From: JBNKFV01 sp050289485
Lineage (GTDB): Bacteria > Pseudomonadota > Gammaproteobacteria > Pseudomonadales > Cellvibrionaceae
Direction of reading: 5' to 3'
Assembly: GCA_050289485.1 (NCBI GenBank)
Contig: JBNKFV010000018.1
Coordinates: 1 to 64,000, forward strand
DNA length: 64,000 nt
In this document: positions 27,938-37,786 of the stretch, piece after piece
How positions within the stretch are numbered: the stretch's first letter is position 1
How the letters are laid out: every line of letters begins with the position of its first letter
Notes under the pieces: generated by a model
The model's input: the letters and a program-made list of their open reading frames with translations, nothing else
The model's database searches: none
What the model was told of the DNA's origin: nothing
Made by a program: the position numbers and the translations under genes

Positions 27938-29359
27938 TCAAACACTACCGATAACAGATTTTTTCTCCATAAACTCTTCCAGCCCGAACTTTCCGAACTC
28001 ACGACCATTACCGGATTTTTTATAACCACCAAAGGGCGAATTAAAATCCAAGCCCCCCGCGTTCACAAAAATGGAGCCGGCCCGAATCAACGGCACCATC
28101 TTTTTGGCGCGCTCCGGATCACCCAGCAAATAAGCGCCCAAACCGTATTCAGTATCGTTGGCAATACTTATCGCTTCGTCATCGTTTTTGTAAGGAATCA
28201 CAACCAGGACAGGGCCAAAGATTTCTTCCCGGGCAATGGCCATGGTGTTTTTCACATTACCGAATACTGTGGGCTTCACATAAAAGCCTTTGCTCAAGCC
28301 TTCAGGCAAACCAGTGCCACCCGCGGCTAACGTGGCGCCGTCATCAATACCCTGCTGAATCAGGCCCTGTATTTTCTCCCACTGGGCTTTATTCACCACT
28401 GGACCAATATGGTCACCCTCCTGCGCAGGATCACCCACATTTTTACTATTCATAATGTCGGCAATCATTTTCAGCGCCTCGTCGTGCTGAGACTCATGCA
28501 CCAGCAAGCGGGTTGGGGCCACACAACTTTGTCCAGAGTTCAGCAGCAACCCACCCAAAATCGGTGGTAGAGCTTTGTCCAGCGGCGTGCCTTCCAGCAC
28601 AATGGCGGGCGACTTGCCACCCAGCTCTTGGTGCACGCGCTTGACCGATTCGGCAGCCGCCTTAGCCACCAAAACACCGGCGCGGGTTGAACCGGTAAAC
28701 GACACCATATCAACCCCTTCGTGTGCAGCCAGCGCCTGCCCCACAGTTGGGCCATCACCCTGTACCAAATTAAACAAACCCGCTGGTACACCCGCTGCAG
28801 CCATCACCTCGGCAAAAATAGCACCGGTAGCTGGCGTTTCTTCCGAAGGTTTGAGGATGACTGCATTACCAGCAGCCAGTGCTGGCGCTACTTTGGCTAC
28901 GGTCTGATTCATCGGCCAGTTCCATGGTGTAATTAACGCAACCACACCAATCGGCTCAAAAACCACCTTGTTAGTGCCTGTGGATACTTCGGTTTCAAAT
29001 TCAGATAGCGCGGCCAACGTGGCACCCAGGTGCCCCATACCTGAACCCGCCTGCGCCGTAGACGCCATGGAAATTGGGCAGCCCATCTCGGTTGAGATTG
29101 CTTTGGCAATATCGGGAATACGCTTTTCGTATTCAGCCATGATGCGTTTGACCATGTCGATACGGGTTTCTTTACTGTCTGCATAGTGTTCAGCAAACGC
29201 AGCACGCGCTGCTGCCACCGCTTTATCAACATCGGCCTGCGTGCCCAGAACAACCTCTGAGCATACTGCTTCCGTGGCCGGATTAATGGTCCGGTGCACG
29301 TTACCGCCTTCGCTATCAACCCAGGCGCCATTAATGTAATGCTGCTTGTATGTGTACAT
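27938..29359 (-). CDS. NAD(P)-dependent aldehyde dehydrogenase
   Basis: 473 residues of the classic ALDH superfamily. The general base glutamate is in HQELGGKSPAIV, the catalytic cysteine is in NSGQSCVAPTR and the Rossmann segment is SFTGSTRAG. PWNWPMNQTVAKVAPALAAGN and REEIFGPVL are also intact. The family level is certain. The substrate is not, because the neighbours (folE, TonB receptor) give no clear pathway. Confidence 0.92.
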   Translation of the reverse strand: MYTYKQHYINGAWVDSEGGNVHRTINPATEAVCSEVVLGTQADVDKAVAAARAAFAEHYADSKETRIDMVKRIMAEYEKRIPDIAKAISTEMGCPISMASTAQAGSGMGHLGATLAALSEFETEVSTGTNKVVFEPIGVVALITPWNWPMNQTVAKVAPALAAGNAVILKPSEETPATGAIFAEVMAAAGVPAGLFNLVQGDGPTVGQALAAHEGVDMVSFTGSTRAGVLVAKAAAESVKRVHQELGGKSPAIVLEGTPLDKALPPILGGLLLNSGQSCVAPTRLLVHESQHDEALKMIADIMNSKNVGDPAQEGDHIGPVVNKAQWEKIQGLIQQGIDDGATLAAGGTGLPEGLSKGFYVKPTVFGNVKNTMAIAREEIFGPVLVVIPYKNDDEAISIANDTEYGLGAYLLGDPERAKKMVPLIRAGSIFVNAGGLDFNSPFGGYKKSGNGREFGKFGLEEFMEKKSVIGSV

Positions 29360-29892
29360 AAGATTCTCGTTACGTTATCGATTATTAAAAGTAGAGGGCG
29401 CAACACACGCTGTAACCAGTGTAAGAAACCGCCTCTGGTATTGAAAAGAAGATTGCACGAAAAATCCGGTGCAGAAATGAAACGTTTGGTATCAAAAATG
29501 GAACATCCCTGCACTGCTTGTACACAACAAGAAGAATAAATCCGCTGCGCTACCTTCTTGTACAAACACTTATACACACAAATTGTTTTCGCGAGGTAGG
29601 CAGATCATAACGGCTCGCCGAAACCACCACTCTTCAAGATATCTCCGAGAAGCTGCCAGCATCGCGTAAAAGCTAAAGGCAATAGTGAATAACTAGGCCG
29701 CAGGGCGAAAATATAGTCTAAAGTTATTAGTCGTGGTAATGACTGACTGCACGGGCGAGAGCGTGGCGGAAAGCCATACATTTTATTTTGGTTATTGACA
29801 AAATATGTATGTGCAAACGGTTGCAAACCTGTAATATCAGGGAAACATATCGTTTTACCAAAAGCACACAACAATAATAATTGGAGCACTCT
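29360..29892. other. Divergent intergenic region, regulatory
   Basis: 533 bases between the aldehyde dehydrogenase and the TonB receptor. No convincing gene. The right half contains TTGACA at 29795-29800 and a LacI-family operator-like palindrome at 29812-29825. A ribosome site TTGGAG lies 7 bases before the receptor ATG. The left half shows nothing I can interpret. Confidence 0.45.
29812..29825 (+). promoter_or_regulatory. LacI/GalR-type operator candidate
   Basis: TGCAAACGGTTGCA is close to a perfect palindrome with a central CG, the TGNNANCGNTNNCA form bound by LacI-family repressors. It lies 67 bases before the TonB receptor start. This would fit induction of the receptor by a sugar. No LacI-family gene is in the window. 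Confidence 0.5.
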
Positions 29893-32151
29893 ATGAACCG
29901 CCAAGATCGTACTACTTCTCTACCTATCAGCACGCAAAACAGATTACCAGGCCGCCCAACTCTGTTGAGTAGTGCCATTGCACTTACATTGGCTAGTGTT
30001 ACCCCCACGTTGGTCAATGCTCAAGAAGCCAGCAGTCAGGACAACTGGCTGCTTGAAGAAATTACCGTTACAGCCCAAAAGCGTGAAGAAAACCTACAAG
30101 ATATTGCGGCGTCGGCAACTGCATTAACCGGCGAAGCATTGACGAAGAAATCAGTAAACCAACTGGACGAGCTACAATTTGCCAGCCCATCCCTGTCGAT
30201 CGCTGATGCAGGCCTGACTCAGTCCGTCAACATTCGCGGTGTAGGCCTTTCGAGCGGCTCGCCGAGCGTAGCCAACGGCGTAGCCACCTATATTGACGGC
30301 GTATTCCAGCCCCCCATTGTAACAACCAATAGCTTTTATGATGTTGGCTCAGTAGAAGTGTTCCGCGGCCCGCAGGGCACCTTCGTTGGCTCCAACTCAA
30401 CCGGCGGGGCTATTTTTATCAACAGCCGCAACCCTGATTTGAGTGGTATTAATGGCTATGCCGAAGCCTCGGTAGGCAACTACGGTGCCTATGGCTTTGA
30501 AGGCGCCATTAACCTGCCGGCCTCCGACACGCTGGCCTTTCGCGGTGCCCTGAACTATCAGCAACGCGACAGTTTCTATGATGATATAGGCCCTGCCAAC
30601 AATGAACCCGACAGTCTGGACGAAGTTGCTGGTCGTATCGGCGTACTGTGGGCACCCAACGAACAATGGCAGACATTGTTTAAAGCAGAAGTGGCCGATA
30701 AAAAATCAGGCGGTTACGCCTCTAAACCCTTACCCGGTGATCCCTACCTTGGCGACCCAGACAACGGGGGCGTTCCGGAAGATCAATTTACGCTAGCCAA
30801 TGATTCACCTGCCCAGAATGACGAAACCGGCAAGCAGGCAAGCCTCGAATTGCGCTATGACACCGCCAGCGGTATCACCATTCGCTCGGTGTCGGGTTAT
30901 CAACATAAAGAGATAAACAACCTCTACGACCTGGACCGATCAGTAACACCCGGCTTGCCCCAAATCACGCAAGAGCAATACGTACGCGAACGTGTGTGGA
31001 CAGAAGAAATCAACATCATCTCGCCCACCGATGGCAACTTGTCGTGGATTGTGGGCGCCTATTATCAGCGTAACCGCATTGATGTAGACATTACCCAACT
31101 TACTGCTGGCTTTCCGGTTGATATCGATATTGCCAATAAAAAGAGAACGACGGGTATCTTCGGTCAAGCGACTTATCGCTTTAACGATGAGTGGGCGTTA
31201 GATATTGGCGCACGCCGTTCAACATATGATGTGTCAGGCACGGGTGCAGTCGTGCTTGGCCCAGGCTTCCTGGACCTGGAGGTCCAATCATTTGATGGCG
31301 ATCACAACGACAGCAAACCTACCGGTAAAATCTCACTTAACTGGACACCAGACGCAAACACCCTCGTTTACGCCTTTGTTGCCCGCGGCTATAAGTCTGG
31401 CGGCTTCGATTCAGCGACCTCTGAATTCGATCCAGAAACCGTTACTGACTATGAATTGGGATGGAAGAGTACGCTGTTTGATGGTCATGTAAAAACGCAG
31501 GTCGGTGCATTCTACTATGACTATTCAGACTTCCAGTTCGATATTCTCAACCCCGCTAGTGGTCAAGGTGAAGTGGTGAATCTAACAGACGCAACCATTA
31601 AAGGTCTGGAACTATCAGCACAGGCTCAGTTCGGCGAACTGGGGTTCGACTTCTCGGTAGCCTATGTAGATTCAAACCTGAGTAGCGCACCAGTTATCGA
31701 TACGCGTGCTTTCAACCGTGCTAACCCAGGTGCTGTGACTTCCCCCCAGTGCGCCAGCGGCCAGGTATCGACAGAAACAGCACCATGCACTGACTACACG
31801 CCCTACCTCATTCTTGGCGGCGACGGCCCTAACCTGTACTCACCAGAGCTAACCTACAACCTGGGTGTTGAATACAATTTCACCGTTAACGATATGAGCA
31901 TTACACCACGCATCAACTATGCGTATATGGATGAACAATATGCCTATATTGCTTATAACGATGCGGTAGATCGCCTGGATTCCCGCGGCCTGCTGTCTGC
32001 GCTGGTAACCGTACAGATTGGCAACAACTATCAGGTGGAAGTGTACGGCAGCAATCTGACAGATGAAGAGTACATTAGCGGTCAAAGCACTGGGGAAAAT
32101 TATTTTGGTTCACCCCGCCAGTACGGTGCACGTGTACGTTACGATTTTTAA
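29893..32151 (+). CDS. TonB-dependent outer-membrane receptor
   Basis: 752 residues from ATG 29893 (GGAG upstream; a TTG four codons earlier is less likely). A long signal peptide ends near VNA-QEA. The TonB box EEITVTAQKREENLQDI and a plug with VNIRGVGLSSGSPSV and YIDGVFQ follow. FRGPQGTFVGSNSTGGAI is the typical TBDR plug end. The 22-strand barrel ends in VRYDF with terminal Phe. The sequence type resembles the large family of marine receptors annotated as Fe-siderophore-like but often serving organic substrates. The upstream LacI-type site favours a sugar. Confidence 0.92.
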   Translation: MNRQDRTTSLPISTQNRLPGRPTLLSSAIALTLASVTPTLVNAQEASSQDNWLLEEITVTAQKREENLQDIAASATALTGEALTKKSVNQLDELQFASPSLSIADAGLTQSVNIRGVGLSSGSPSVANGVATYIDGVFQPPIVTTNSFYDVGSVEVFRGPQGTFVGSNSTGGAIFINSRNPDLSGINGYAEASVGNYGAYGFEGAINLPASDTLAFRGALNYQQRDSFYDDIGPANNEPDSLDEVAGRIGVLWAPNEQWQTLFKAEVADKKSGGYASKPLPGDPYLGDPDNGGVPEDQFTLANDSPAQNDETGKQASLELRYDTASGITIRSVSGYQHKEINNLYDLDRSVTPGLPQITQEQYVRERVWTEEINIISPTDGNLSWIVGAYYQRNRIDVDITQLTAGFPVDIDIANKKRTTGIFGQATYRFNDEWALDIGARRSTYDVSGTGAVVLGPGFLDLEVQSFDGDHNDSKPTGKISLNWTPDANTLVYAFVARGYKSGGFDSATSEFDPETVTDYELGWKSTLFDGHVKTQVGAFYYDYSDFQFDILNPASGQGEVVNLTDATIKGLELSAQAQFGELGFDFSVAYVDSNLSSAPVIDTRAFNRANPGAVTSPQCASGQVSTETAPCTDYTPYLILGGDGPNLYSPELTYNLGVEYNFTVNDMSITPRINYAYMDEQYAYIAYNDAVDRLDSRGLLSALVTVQIGNNYQVEVYGSNLTDEEYISGQSTGENYFGSPRQYGARVRYDF

Positions 32152-32171
32152 ACCCACGTAACCTTCCCAAT

Positions 32172-32201
32172 AAAAAAAGCGCAGCCTTGGTTGCGCTTTT
32201 T
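32172..32201. terminator. Bidirectional terminator
   Basis: AAAAAAAGCGCA / TGCGCTTTTTTT-type hairpin with a six-base loop, flanked by A-run and T-run. It serves both the TonB receptor (plus) and the convergent PhoX gene (minus, stop at 32225). Confidence 0.85.
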
Positions 32202-32224
32202 TTGTTGGGCGTGAGATAGCCACC

Positions 32225-34081
32225 CTACGAACCGATGGTACCCCCACCGGCTTTACGAATCACGATTACGGCGGGTCGTGGCGGCATGGCCTCGTGAAAA
32301 TCTGGCCAACGGTGTTGAGGATTATCGAAGGTAGAACCTTCCGCCGGGTGCTGCACCGACACAAACAAGGTTTGATTATCCGGCGTGAAAAATGGGCCGC
32401 ATAGCTCAGCCCCTTTTGGTGTGCGCAAAAAACGCTTGGTCAATGCCTTGTTCTCGCCGCTCACAGGCGCAGCATATAGGCCTTCGGCAATCCCCGTTTT
32501 TTCGGCGCCGTCGGTAGCAATCCAGATATTCCCAGCAGCATCAAATGCGCAATTGTCGGGGCATGACAACCACCCGTTCGCAGAAATATTCGGGTGATAA
32601 TGGGTGGCAACATCGCCTGGTTTACCCGCCAGTAAAAACAAATCCCAACGAAAAACCGGTTGCGTGTGATCGCCATTTTCAGGCCAAAACTCGACAATCT
32701 GACCATGGCTATTATGTGCTCGTGGATTTGCAGCGTCGACCTGATCGGGCTTGCGCGAACTGTTATTCGTCAGCATGGCATAAACATGCCCGTTGGCGGG
32801 GTTTACCTCGACATCTTCGGGCCGGTCCATTGGTGTGGCGCCCACAAGATCGGCCGCCTTGCGTGCATCAATGCAAACATCAGCCTGACGGGCAAAACCA
32901 TTGGCAAGGGTGAGCGGGCCTTCACCAAACACCAGTGGCAACCAATTCAGGGTACCATCGTCATTAAACCGGGCCACGTACAGGGTTCCACTGGCGAGCA
33001 AATCCAGATTGACTTCGCGGTTATCTGGGTCGTAAATACCGTCGCTAACAAATTTATAAATGTATTCAAATTTTTCGTCGTCGCCAGTGTAAGCCACCAC
33101 CTGACCATTCGCGTTAAGGGCGATATTGCAGCCTTCGTGTTTACAACGGCCAATGGCTGTGCGCTTTTTCGGAATTGACTCAGGATCGTAAGGATCAATT
33201 TCAACAATCCAACCTACATGCAGCGGCTCTTGTGGATTTTCTGCCAAATTCCAGCGTGAAAAATACTCCCCCCAACGGCCAATACCGGTGTGCATTTTAA
33301 AACGTTGATGACTCTCGGCTTCGGGCGTTTGTGTTTCGTCGCCCCAGAAATAACCGTCTACATTTTCTTCCCCGGTCAGAACCGTACCCCACGGCGTTAT
33401 CCCCCCAGCGCAATTGCCATAGGTACCCAACGTTTGAACACCGTCTTGCGACATAATGGTTTGCAGCCGTGCACTGCCGGCAGCAGGGCCGGTCATCTGC
33501 ATGGGGGTATTCGGAGTAATGCGGCGGTTGTAGGTTGAGTTTGATACTACGTGCCACTGGCCGTTTGTTTGTAAGGCAATTTCCACCACGCTTAAACCGT
33601 GGGCGGCGATTTCTACCTGCGCTTGCTCACGCGAAACCTGTTTGCGCTCAGGTGAGCCAGGAAACATCATAGGGCTGTCGGTGTATTCATGGTTTACCAC
33701 CAACAAGCCTCGGTTTGATTGCCCGCTGCCAAAAGGCAGTGGCAAAAAACCGATAAAATCGTTGTTAAACCCAAACTGCTGTAATTGCGATGCTGCGGTT
33801 TGTGAGAAAGGATCAAACCCAGGCGCATGGCTGAAAATCGGATCGCCCCAACGCAATAACACCTGTGCCTCGTACCCGTCAGCCACGGTAAACTGGTCAT
33901 CCAGCGCATGCGGTAGTTCAGTAAACGTGAGCGTGTTGTTTTGTCCGGTTTCACTACATGCAGACAACCCCGCCCCCATCGCAGCAGCGGTTGCCAGTAC
34001 GCCGCTGCTGCGCAAAAAATGTCGGCGTGATAAATATTTTTCCAAAACTGTTTCAAAACGTACCGCTTTTACGTCATCCAT
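32225..34081 (-). CDS. PhoX-family (DUF839) secreted phosphatase-like protein
   Basis: 618 residues with a Tat signal SRRHFLRSSG at about 18-27 and a hydrophobic region ending near GLSACSE. The body is the DUF839/PhoX beta-propeller. Its landmarks include VNHEYTD, NCAGGITPWGTVLTGEENVDGYFWG, RPEDVEVNP, FDAAGNIWIATDG and FVSVQHPAEG. PhoX enzymes are calcium- and iron-dependent alkaline phosphatases. The ACSE cysteine after the signal could also make it a Tat-lipoprotein. Phosphatase activity is inferred from the family. Confidence 0.87.
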   Translation of the reverse strand: MDDVKAVRFETVLEKYLSRRHFLRSSGVLATAAAMGAGLSACSETGQNNTLTFTELPHALDDQFTVADGYEAQVLLRWGDPIFSHAPGFDPFSQTAASQLQQFGFNNDFIGFLPLPFGSGQSNRGLLVVNHEYTDSPMMFPGSPERKQVSREQAQVEIAAHGLSVVEIALQTNGQWHVVSNSTYNRRITPNTPMQMTGPAAGSARLQTIMSQDGVQTLGTYGNCAGGITPWGTVLTGEENVDGYFWGDETQTPEAESHQRFKMHTGIGRWGEYFSRWNLAENPQEPLHVGWIVEIDPYDPESIPKKRTAIGRCKHEGCNIALNANGQVVAYTGDDEKFEYIYKFVSDGIYDPDNREVNLDLLASGTLYVARFNDDGTLNWLPLVFGEGPLTLANGFARQADVCIDARKAADLVGATPMDRPEDVEVNPANGHVYAMLTNNSSRKPDQVDAANPRAHNSHGQIVEFWPENGDHTQPVFRWDLFLLAGKPGDVATHYHPNISANGWLSCPDNCAFDAAGNIWIATDGAEKTGIAEGLYAAPVSGENKALTKRFLRTPKGAELCGPFFTPDNQTLFVSVQHPAEGSTFDNPQHRWPDFHEAMPPRPAVIVIRKAGGGTIGS

Positions 34082-34198
34082 GTCACACCTCTCAATAAAA
34101 CCGTGTTATTTCAACAGGATTGTAATAGCCAACCAACACCCGATAAATAAAGAGTGGGAAAACCCACTCTTTGTCATACCCAAAAACAACCTCTCGCT

Positions 34199-35650
34199 TT
34201 ACTTACCCGTTAACACATCACGCCCACGCCACGGTTCACGATAAGGTGCTTCTGGATCAGCCTCGACGCTGTCCGTCAGGTCAAAAATCTGCGTGTTACG
34301 TTGCTGCGCATCGTAAGCCGGCCAGCTATTTAATGGTTGCCCGTGGGCAACAAAGTGAGACCAGTGCTGCTGCATTCTATCACCCAGCGCTTTCCGCTCA
34401 CCGTCATAGGGCGCGCCGCGCAGAGAATCCTGCATCTCGTTGTCCATGGGCCACAAAAACCCTAACTCCATAAAATGCATCGCGCCCAGTGCCGGATGGC
34501 CGCAGTCAAAGCGATACAGCCAGGTTGGATTCTGCTGGCTGTGACGCTCGGCAAAATGTGCAGTGGGTAAGGCAAAAGTCAAATGCGAACCCAGTTTGAT
34601 ATTGCCACTTTCATCGTCTGGGTAGGCAGAGAGAATCTCTTCTGCGTGTTTCTCCCCGAGCTGATCTTGCAATAAAAACCGGTATTGATCCCGGTGCAAC
34701 GGAATGGTTGGCGGCCCGGGCACAATATGGAACAACCTGATTTCGTCGCGGTTAAACCCTGCCAATAAAGACACCGGTGCTACCGGACTCGCGACGGCGT
34801 CGGCAAAGGTTGCTGGTAGCAGGTCACCGTCAAACCAGGGCGCAGAAGGCAATGTCATTTGACTGCTTTTCATTACCTCAAGCTGCGCTTCAAATAATGT
34901 TCTTCGCGAAAGGTTGCGTAACTTGTCGATATCACCGTCTTCGAGTGACAAAATCTTTTTGTATTTTTCTGCGATGCCCAGGCTGCATTCACGACTTTGA
35001 ATCAGCGACAAAGCACCGCTTTGCAGTATCGCACCTCGATACATGGGCCACGTGTTTTCCATCAGCATAAGTAGAGAACAAGACAATGCACCAGCCGACT
35101 CGCCACCAATGGTAATTTTGTTAGGATCGCCACCAAAGGCTTCTATATTATCGCGCACCCACTGCAAGGCCATCAGTTGGTCACGCAATCCAAGGTTAGA
35201 AGGCAGTTCAGGCAAGTTTAATGCTTCACCCATATTCACAAAGCCCAACAACCCAAGACGATAGTTAAACGTAACAACCACAACGTCGCCATTGGCGGCG
35301 AACTGGCTACCGTCGTACTCATTACCACTGCCGCCAACAAAAGCACCACCGTGAATCCAGAAAAATACCGGTTTCAACGTATCGCACTGCGCCGGTGCCC
35401 AAATATTTAATACCAGGCAATCTTCGCTGATACCGTCGCCTTCGATATTGTCGAAGGTTCCTTCCAGCATCGATGGCGCAACCGGACCATAGTCTGTCGC
35501 TGATTTGAGATCGGTCCAGGGTGCCACCGGGGCTGGAGCGCCAAACCGTTCAGCGGTCGCATAGGGAATCCCCAGCCAGCGACACACGCCTTCAGCACAA
35601 CGGCCTTGTACGGGCCCGGATTGGGTATTCACCACGTGTTGTTCACTCAT
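34199..35650 (-). CDS. Type-B carboxylesterase
   Basis: 483 residues of the alpha/beta-hydrolase carboxylesterase family. The nucleophile serine is in GGESAGALS and the oxyanion hole in IHGGAFVGGSGNEYDGS. GIPYATAERFGAP is at the N-terminus and the catalytic His is near DCGHPALGAMHFMELGF. No signal peptide is visible, so it is probably cytosolic. It lies downstream of the CobW gene on the same strand, about 56 bases apart. Confidence 0.88.
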   Translation of the reverse strand: MSEQHVVNTQSGPVQGRCAEGVCRWLGIPYATAERFGAPAPVAPWTDLKSATDYGPVAPSMLEGTFDNIEGDGISEDCLVLNIWAPAQCDTLKPVFFWIHGGAFVGGSGNEYDGSQFAANGDVVVVTFNYRLGLLGFVNMGEALNLPELPSNLGLRDQLMALQWVRDNIEAFGGDPNKITIGGESAGALSCSLLMLMENTWPMYRGAILQSGALSLIQSRECSLGIAEKYKKILSLEDGDIDKLRNLSRRTLFEAQLEVMKSSQMTLPSAPWFDGDLLPATFADAVASPVAPVSLLAGFNRDEIRLFHIVPGPPTIPLHRDQYRFLLQDQLGEKHAEEILSAYPDDESGNIKLGSHLTFALPTAHFAERHSQQNPTWLYRFDCGHPALGAMHFMELGFLWPMDNEMQDSLRGAPYDGERKALGDRMQQHWSHFVAHGQPLNSWPAYDAQQRNTQIFDLTDSVEADPEAPYREPWRGRDVLTGK

Positions 35651-35706
35651 TGATTTTCCTCGTCACCTAGCTTGCGGATTATTTGTTATATCGTGCGTAA
35701 AACTGT

Positions 35707-36705
35707 TTATTGCCTGCAGGCTTTGAGCGAACGATCAACCATCACCCAATCCATGGGATCCATTGAAATCATTTCTAGTCGGCTATCTTCAGGTTCGCCG
35801 TCGATGGCAACCACTGAAAGCGTTTGGCGCATGCGGTTGACACTGATCCAGCCCTGCTCCGTGTGCAGCACCCCTTTTACTCGGGGTACAGGTAGGGTAT
35901 CTAAAAATACTGTCAGGGCGTCATGAGAAAATGTCCACTGGCGATTAAAAATCCAGCCACAACTAAAACCGAATTCGGCACTGTTCTCACGTTTTACCGA
36001 ACCGTCTTCACCCATTGGCAACGACGTCGGAGCCTGGGCTTGGTCATCCAGCGTCTGCGCATGGGTATGCACACCACCCGCAGGCTCTGCCAGCGAGGCT
36101 TTACGTGGCAACGCCAGCCACTCCCAGGGCAGTTTGGCACCTAGGGCAGATACTTCACTCACCAAGGGTAATTGCTGGGTGCAGTAGTCATAAAACGCCT
36201 GCAACTGCTCCGGCGTGGCAAGGTCAAGTTTGGTGGCCGCTACGATATCTGCCGCCTGCAACTGGGCATGAAAATCGGGCAGGTTGATAAAACGTGGCTC
36301 GGTAAAGCACCAGGGATCAACCAGACAAATCACAGCGCGCACATCTAATACGTCGCGATAGTTTGCGTCGGAAAACATCGCCAATATCTGGCGCGGATTC
36401 GCCAATCCGGTAGGCTCGATAATAATGCGATCCGGTTGCTGCTCACGAATCAACTGATTCAACGCTGTGCGGCTGGGCAGGCCAACACTGCAACACATGC
36501 AACCACCGGGCACTTCGCTAACGGCAATACTGTCGGTTTTGAGCAAGGTGCCATCAATACCCACATCGCCGAATTCATTGACCAACACAGCCCAGCGCTC
36601 GTGCTCGGGCTTTTGCTGCAAAAAACGCTGAATTAACGAGGTTTTACCCACCCCCAAAAAGCCGGTAATCACGTGGGTGGGAATATGACTAAAACGCTGA
36701 CTCAT
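35707..36705 (-). CDS. CobW/COG0523-family metal-chaperone GTPase
   Basis: 332 residues. The Walker A GFLGVGKTSLI is at about 16-26 and the metal-binding CxCC in GGCMCCSVG is close to residues 68-76. The G-domain EPTGLANP and TKLD motifs are also present. The C-terminal domain lacks a long His run. COG0523 proteins supply zinc, cobalt or other metals to enzymes. With zinc-dependent AdhC 1 kb away, delivery of zinc is one possibility, but it is only context. Confidence 0.88.
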   Translation of the reverse strand: MSQRFSHIPTHVITGFLGVGKTSLIQRFLQQKPEHERWAVLVNEFGDVGIDGTLLKTDSIAVSEVPGGCMCCSVGLPSRTALNQLIREQQPDRIIIEPTGLANPRQILAMFSDANYRDVLDVRAVICLVDPWCFTEPRFINLPDFHAQLQAADIVAATKLDLATPEQLQAFYDYCTQQLPLVSEVSALGAKLPWEWLALPRKASLAEPAGGVHTHAQTLDDQAQAPTSLPMGEDGSVKRENSAEFGFSCGWIFNRQWTFSHDALTVFLDTLPVPRVKGVLHTEQGWISVNRMRQTLSVVAIDGEPEDSRLEMISMDPMDWVMVDRSLKACRQ

Positions 36706-36735
36706 ACGACCTTCTCAGTTATTTCTGGAACCCTT

Positions 36736-37614
36736 TTATTGCTGAAACCATTCCACCAAAAAATCAATAAACAAACGCACCTTGGCCGACAAATGCCGGT
36801 TTGCTGGATACACCGCCCAAATGCCATTATCGGTGGGCTCAAACGCTGTGAGGGTTTCTACCAGCTCACCACTATTGAGGTAAGGCTGCAAATAAAACTC
36901 GGGTAATTGCACCACCCCTACGTTCTGCACAGCAGCGTTCACCAGCGCGTGGCCATTGTTGCTGTGCCAATTGCCGTAAACGCGCAAATCAATGTGCTGG
37001 CCATTGGCGTCGCGGTAATGCCATGTGGGCAAACTGCCTACCAGGCAATTATGTTTTTTCAGATCGCCCAAAGTTTGCGGCGGCGGGCGGGTTGAAAAAT
37101 AGGTAGGAGTGGCGGCAGTTACCAAGCGTCGCATAGCAATGCGACGGGCCACCAACGACGAATCACGCAGCACCCCGGCACGAATAGCCAGATCGTAACC
37201 TTCATGGATCAGGTCGATCACGCGGCTGGATAAGTCCAGCTCTATCTGCACAGCCGGGTACTGGCGCATAAAGGCGATAGCCGCATCAGCCACATACTTT
37301 TCACCAAACAAACCCGCCGCCGTGAGCCTGATCAACCCACGAGGCGACTCTTGCATATCCATTACCGCCTGCTCGGCGTCGTCCAATCCAGCCATGAGGT
37401 CACGACAACGCTGGTAAAAACCTTGCCCAGAGCGGGTGAGCGCCACTTGGCGCGTAGTACGGTTAAGCAAGCGTGTGCCCAGCCGTTCTTCAAGCCGTGA
37501 AATCTGCCGGCTCACATGCGCCTTCGACACACCCAATTGCAACGCCGCTTTGGAAAACGACGATGTTTCTACCACCACCACAAAGGTGTCGATACCTTCC
37601 CAGCGATTGGTCAC
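36736..37614 (-). CDS. LysR-family transcriptional regulator
   Basis: 292 residues. The N-terminal winged helix-turn-helix (about 5-63: FVVVVETSSFSKAALQLGVSKAHVSRQISRLEERLGTRLL) is followed by a substrate-binding domain. It is divergent from adhC-fghA with 172 bases between starts, the standard layout for a LysR regulator of the opposing operon. Control of formaldehyde detoxification is therefore likely. Confidence 0.92.
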   Translation of the reverse strand: MTNRWEGIDTFVVVVETSSFSKAALQLGVSKAHVSRQISRLEERLGTRLLNRTTRQVALTRSGQGFYQRCRDLMAGLDDAEQAVMDMQESPRGLIRLTAAGLFGEKYVADAAIAFMRQYPAVQIELDLSSRVIDLIHEGYDLAIRAGVLRDSSLVARRIAMRRLVTAATPTYFSTRPPPQTLGDLKKHNCLVGSLPTWHYRDANGQHIDLRVYGNWHSNNGHALVNAAVQNVGVVQLPEFYLQPYLNSGELVETLTAFEPTDNGIWAVYPANRHLSAKVRLFIDFLVEWFQQ

Positions 37615-37651
37615 GGGCCACCTTTTTGTTTCTGCTCAGTAACAATGTTAT

Positions 37652-37667
37652 TCATTTTACAAAATGA
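37652..37667. promoter_or_regulatory. Palindromic operator candidate, LysR-adhC gap
   Basis: TCATTTTACAAAATGA is a palindrome with 7-base perfect arms and a 2-base spacer. It is 38 bases from the LysR start and 120 from adhC. The T-N11-A pattern of LysR sites fits. It may be the autoregulatory and activating site. Confidence 0.5.
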
Positions 37668-37786
37668 TAGTTAATTTCAGAAACAATATAATAGCCTCCA
37701 CGACAAAGTACAGCGCTGTATCTATCGGTGCAAAACTGGCACAGTAACGCGCAAACAAACGTTAACCCTAATGTAGAGAGGCACAC

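Noticed and set aside
29605..29904. 99-codon minus frame in the aldehyde dehydrogenase-TonB receptor gap
   Set aside because: It overlaps the receptor's promoter and start, has no ribosome site and no recognisable domain.
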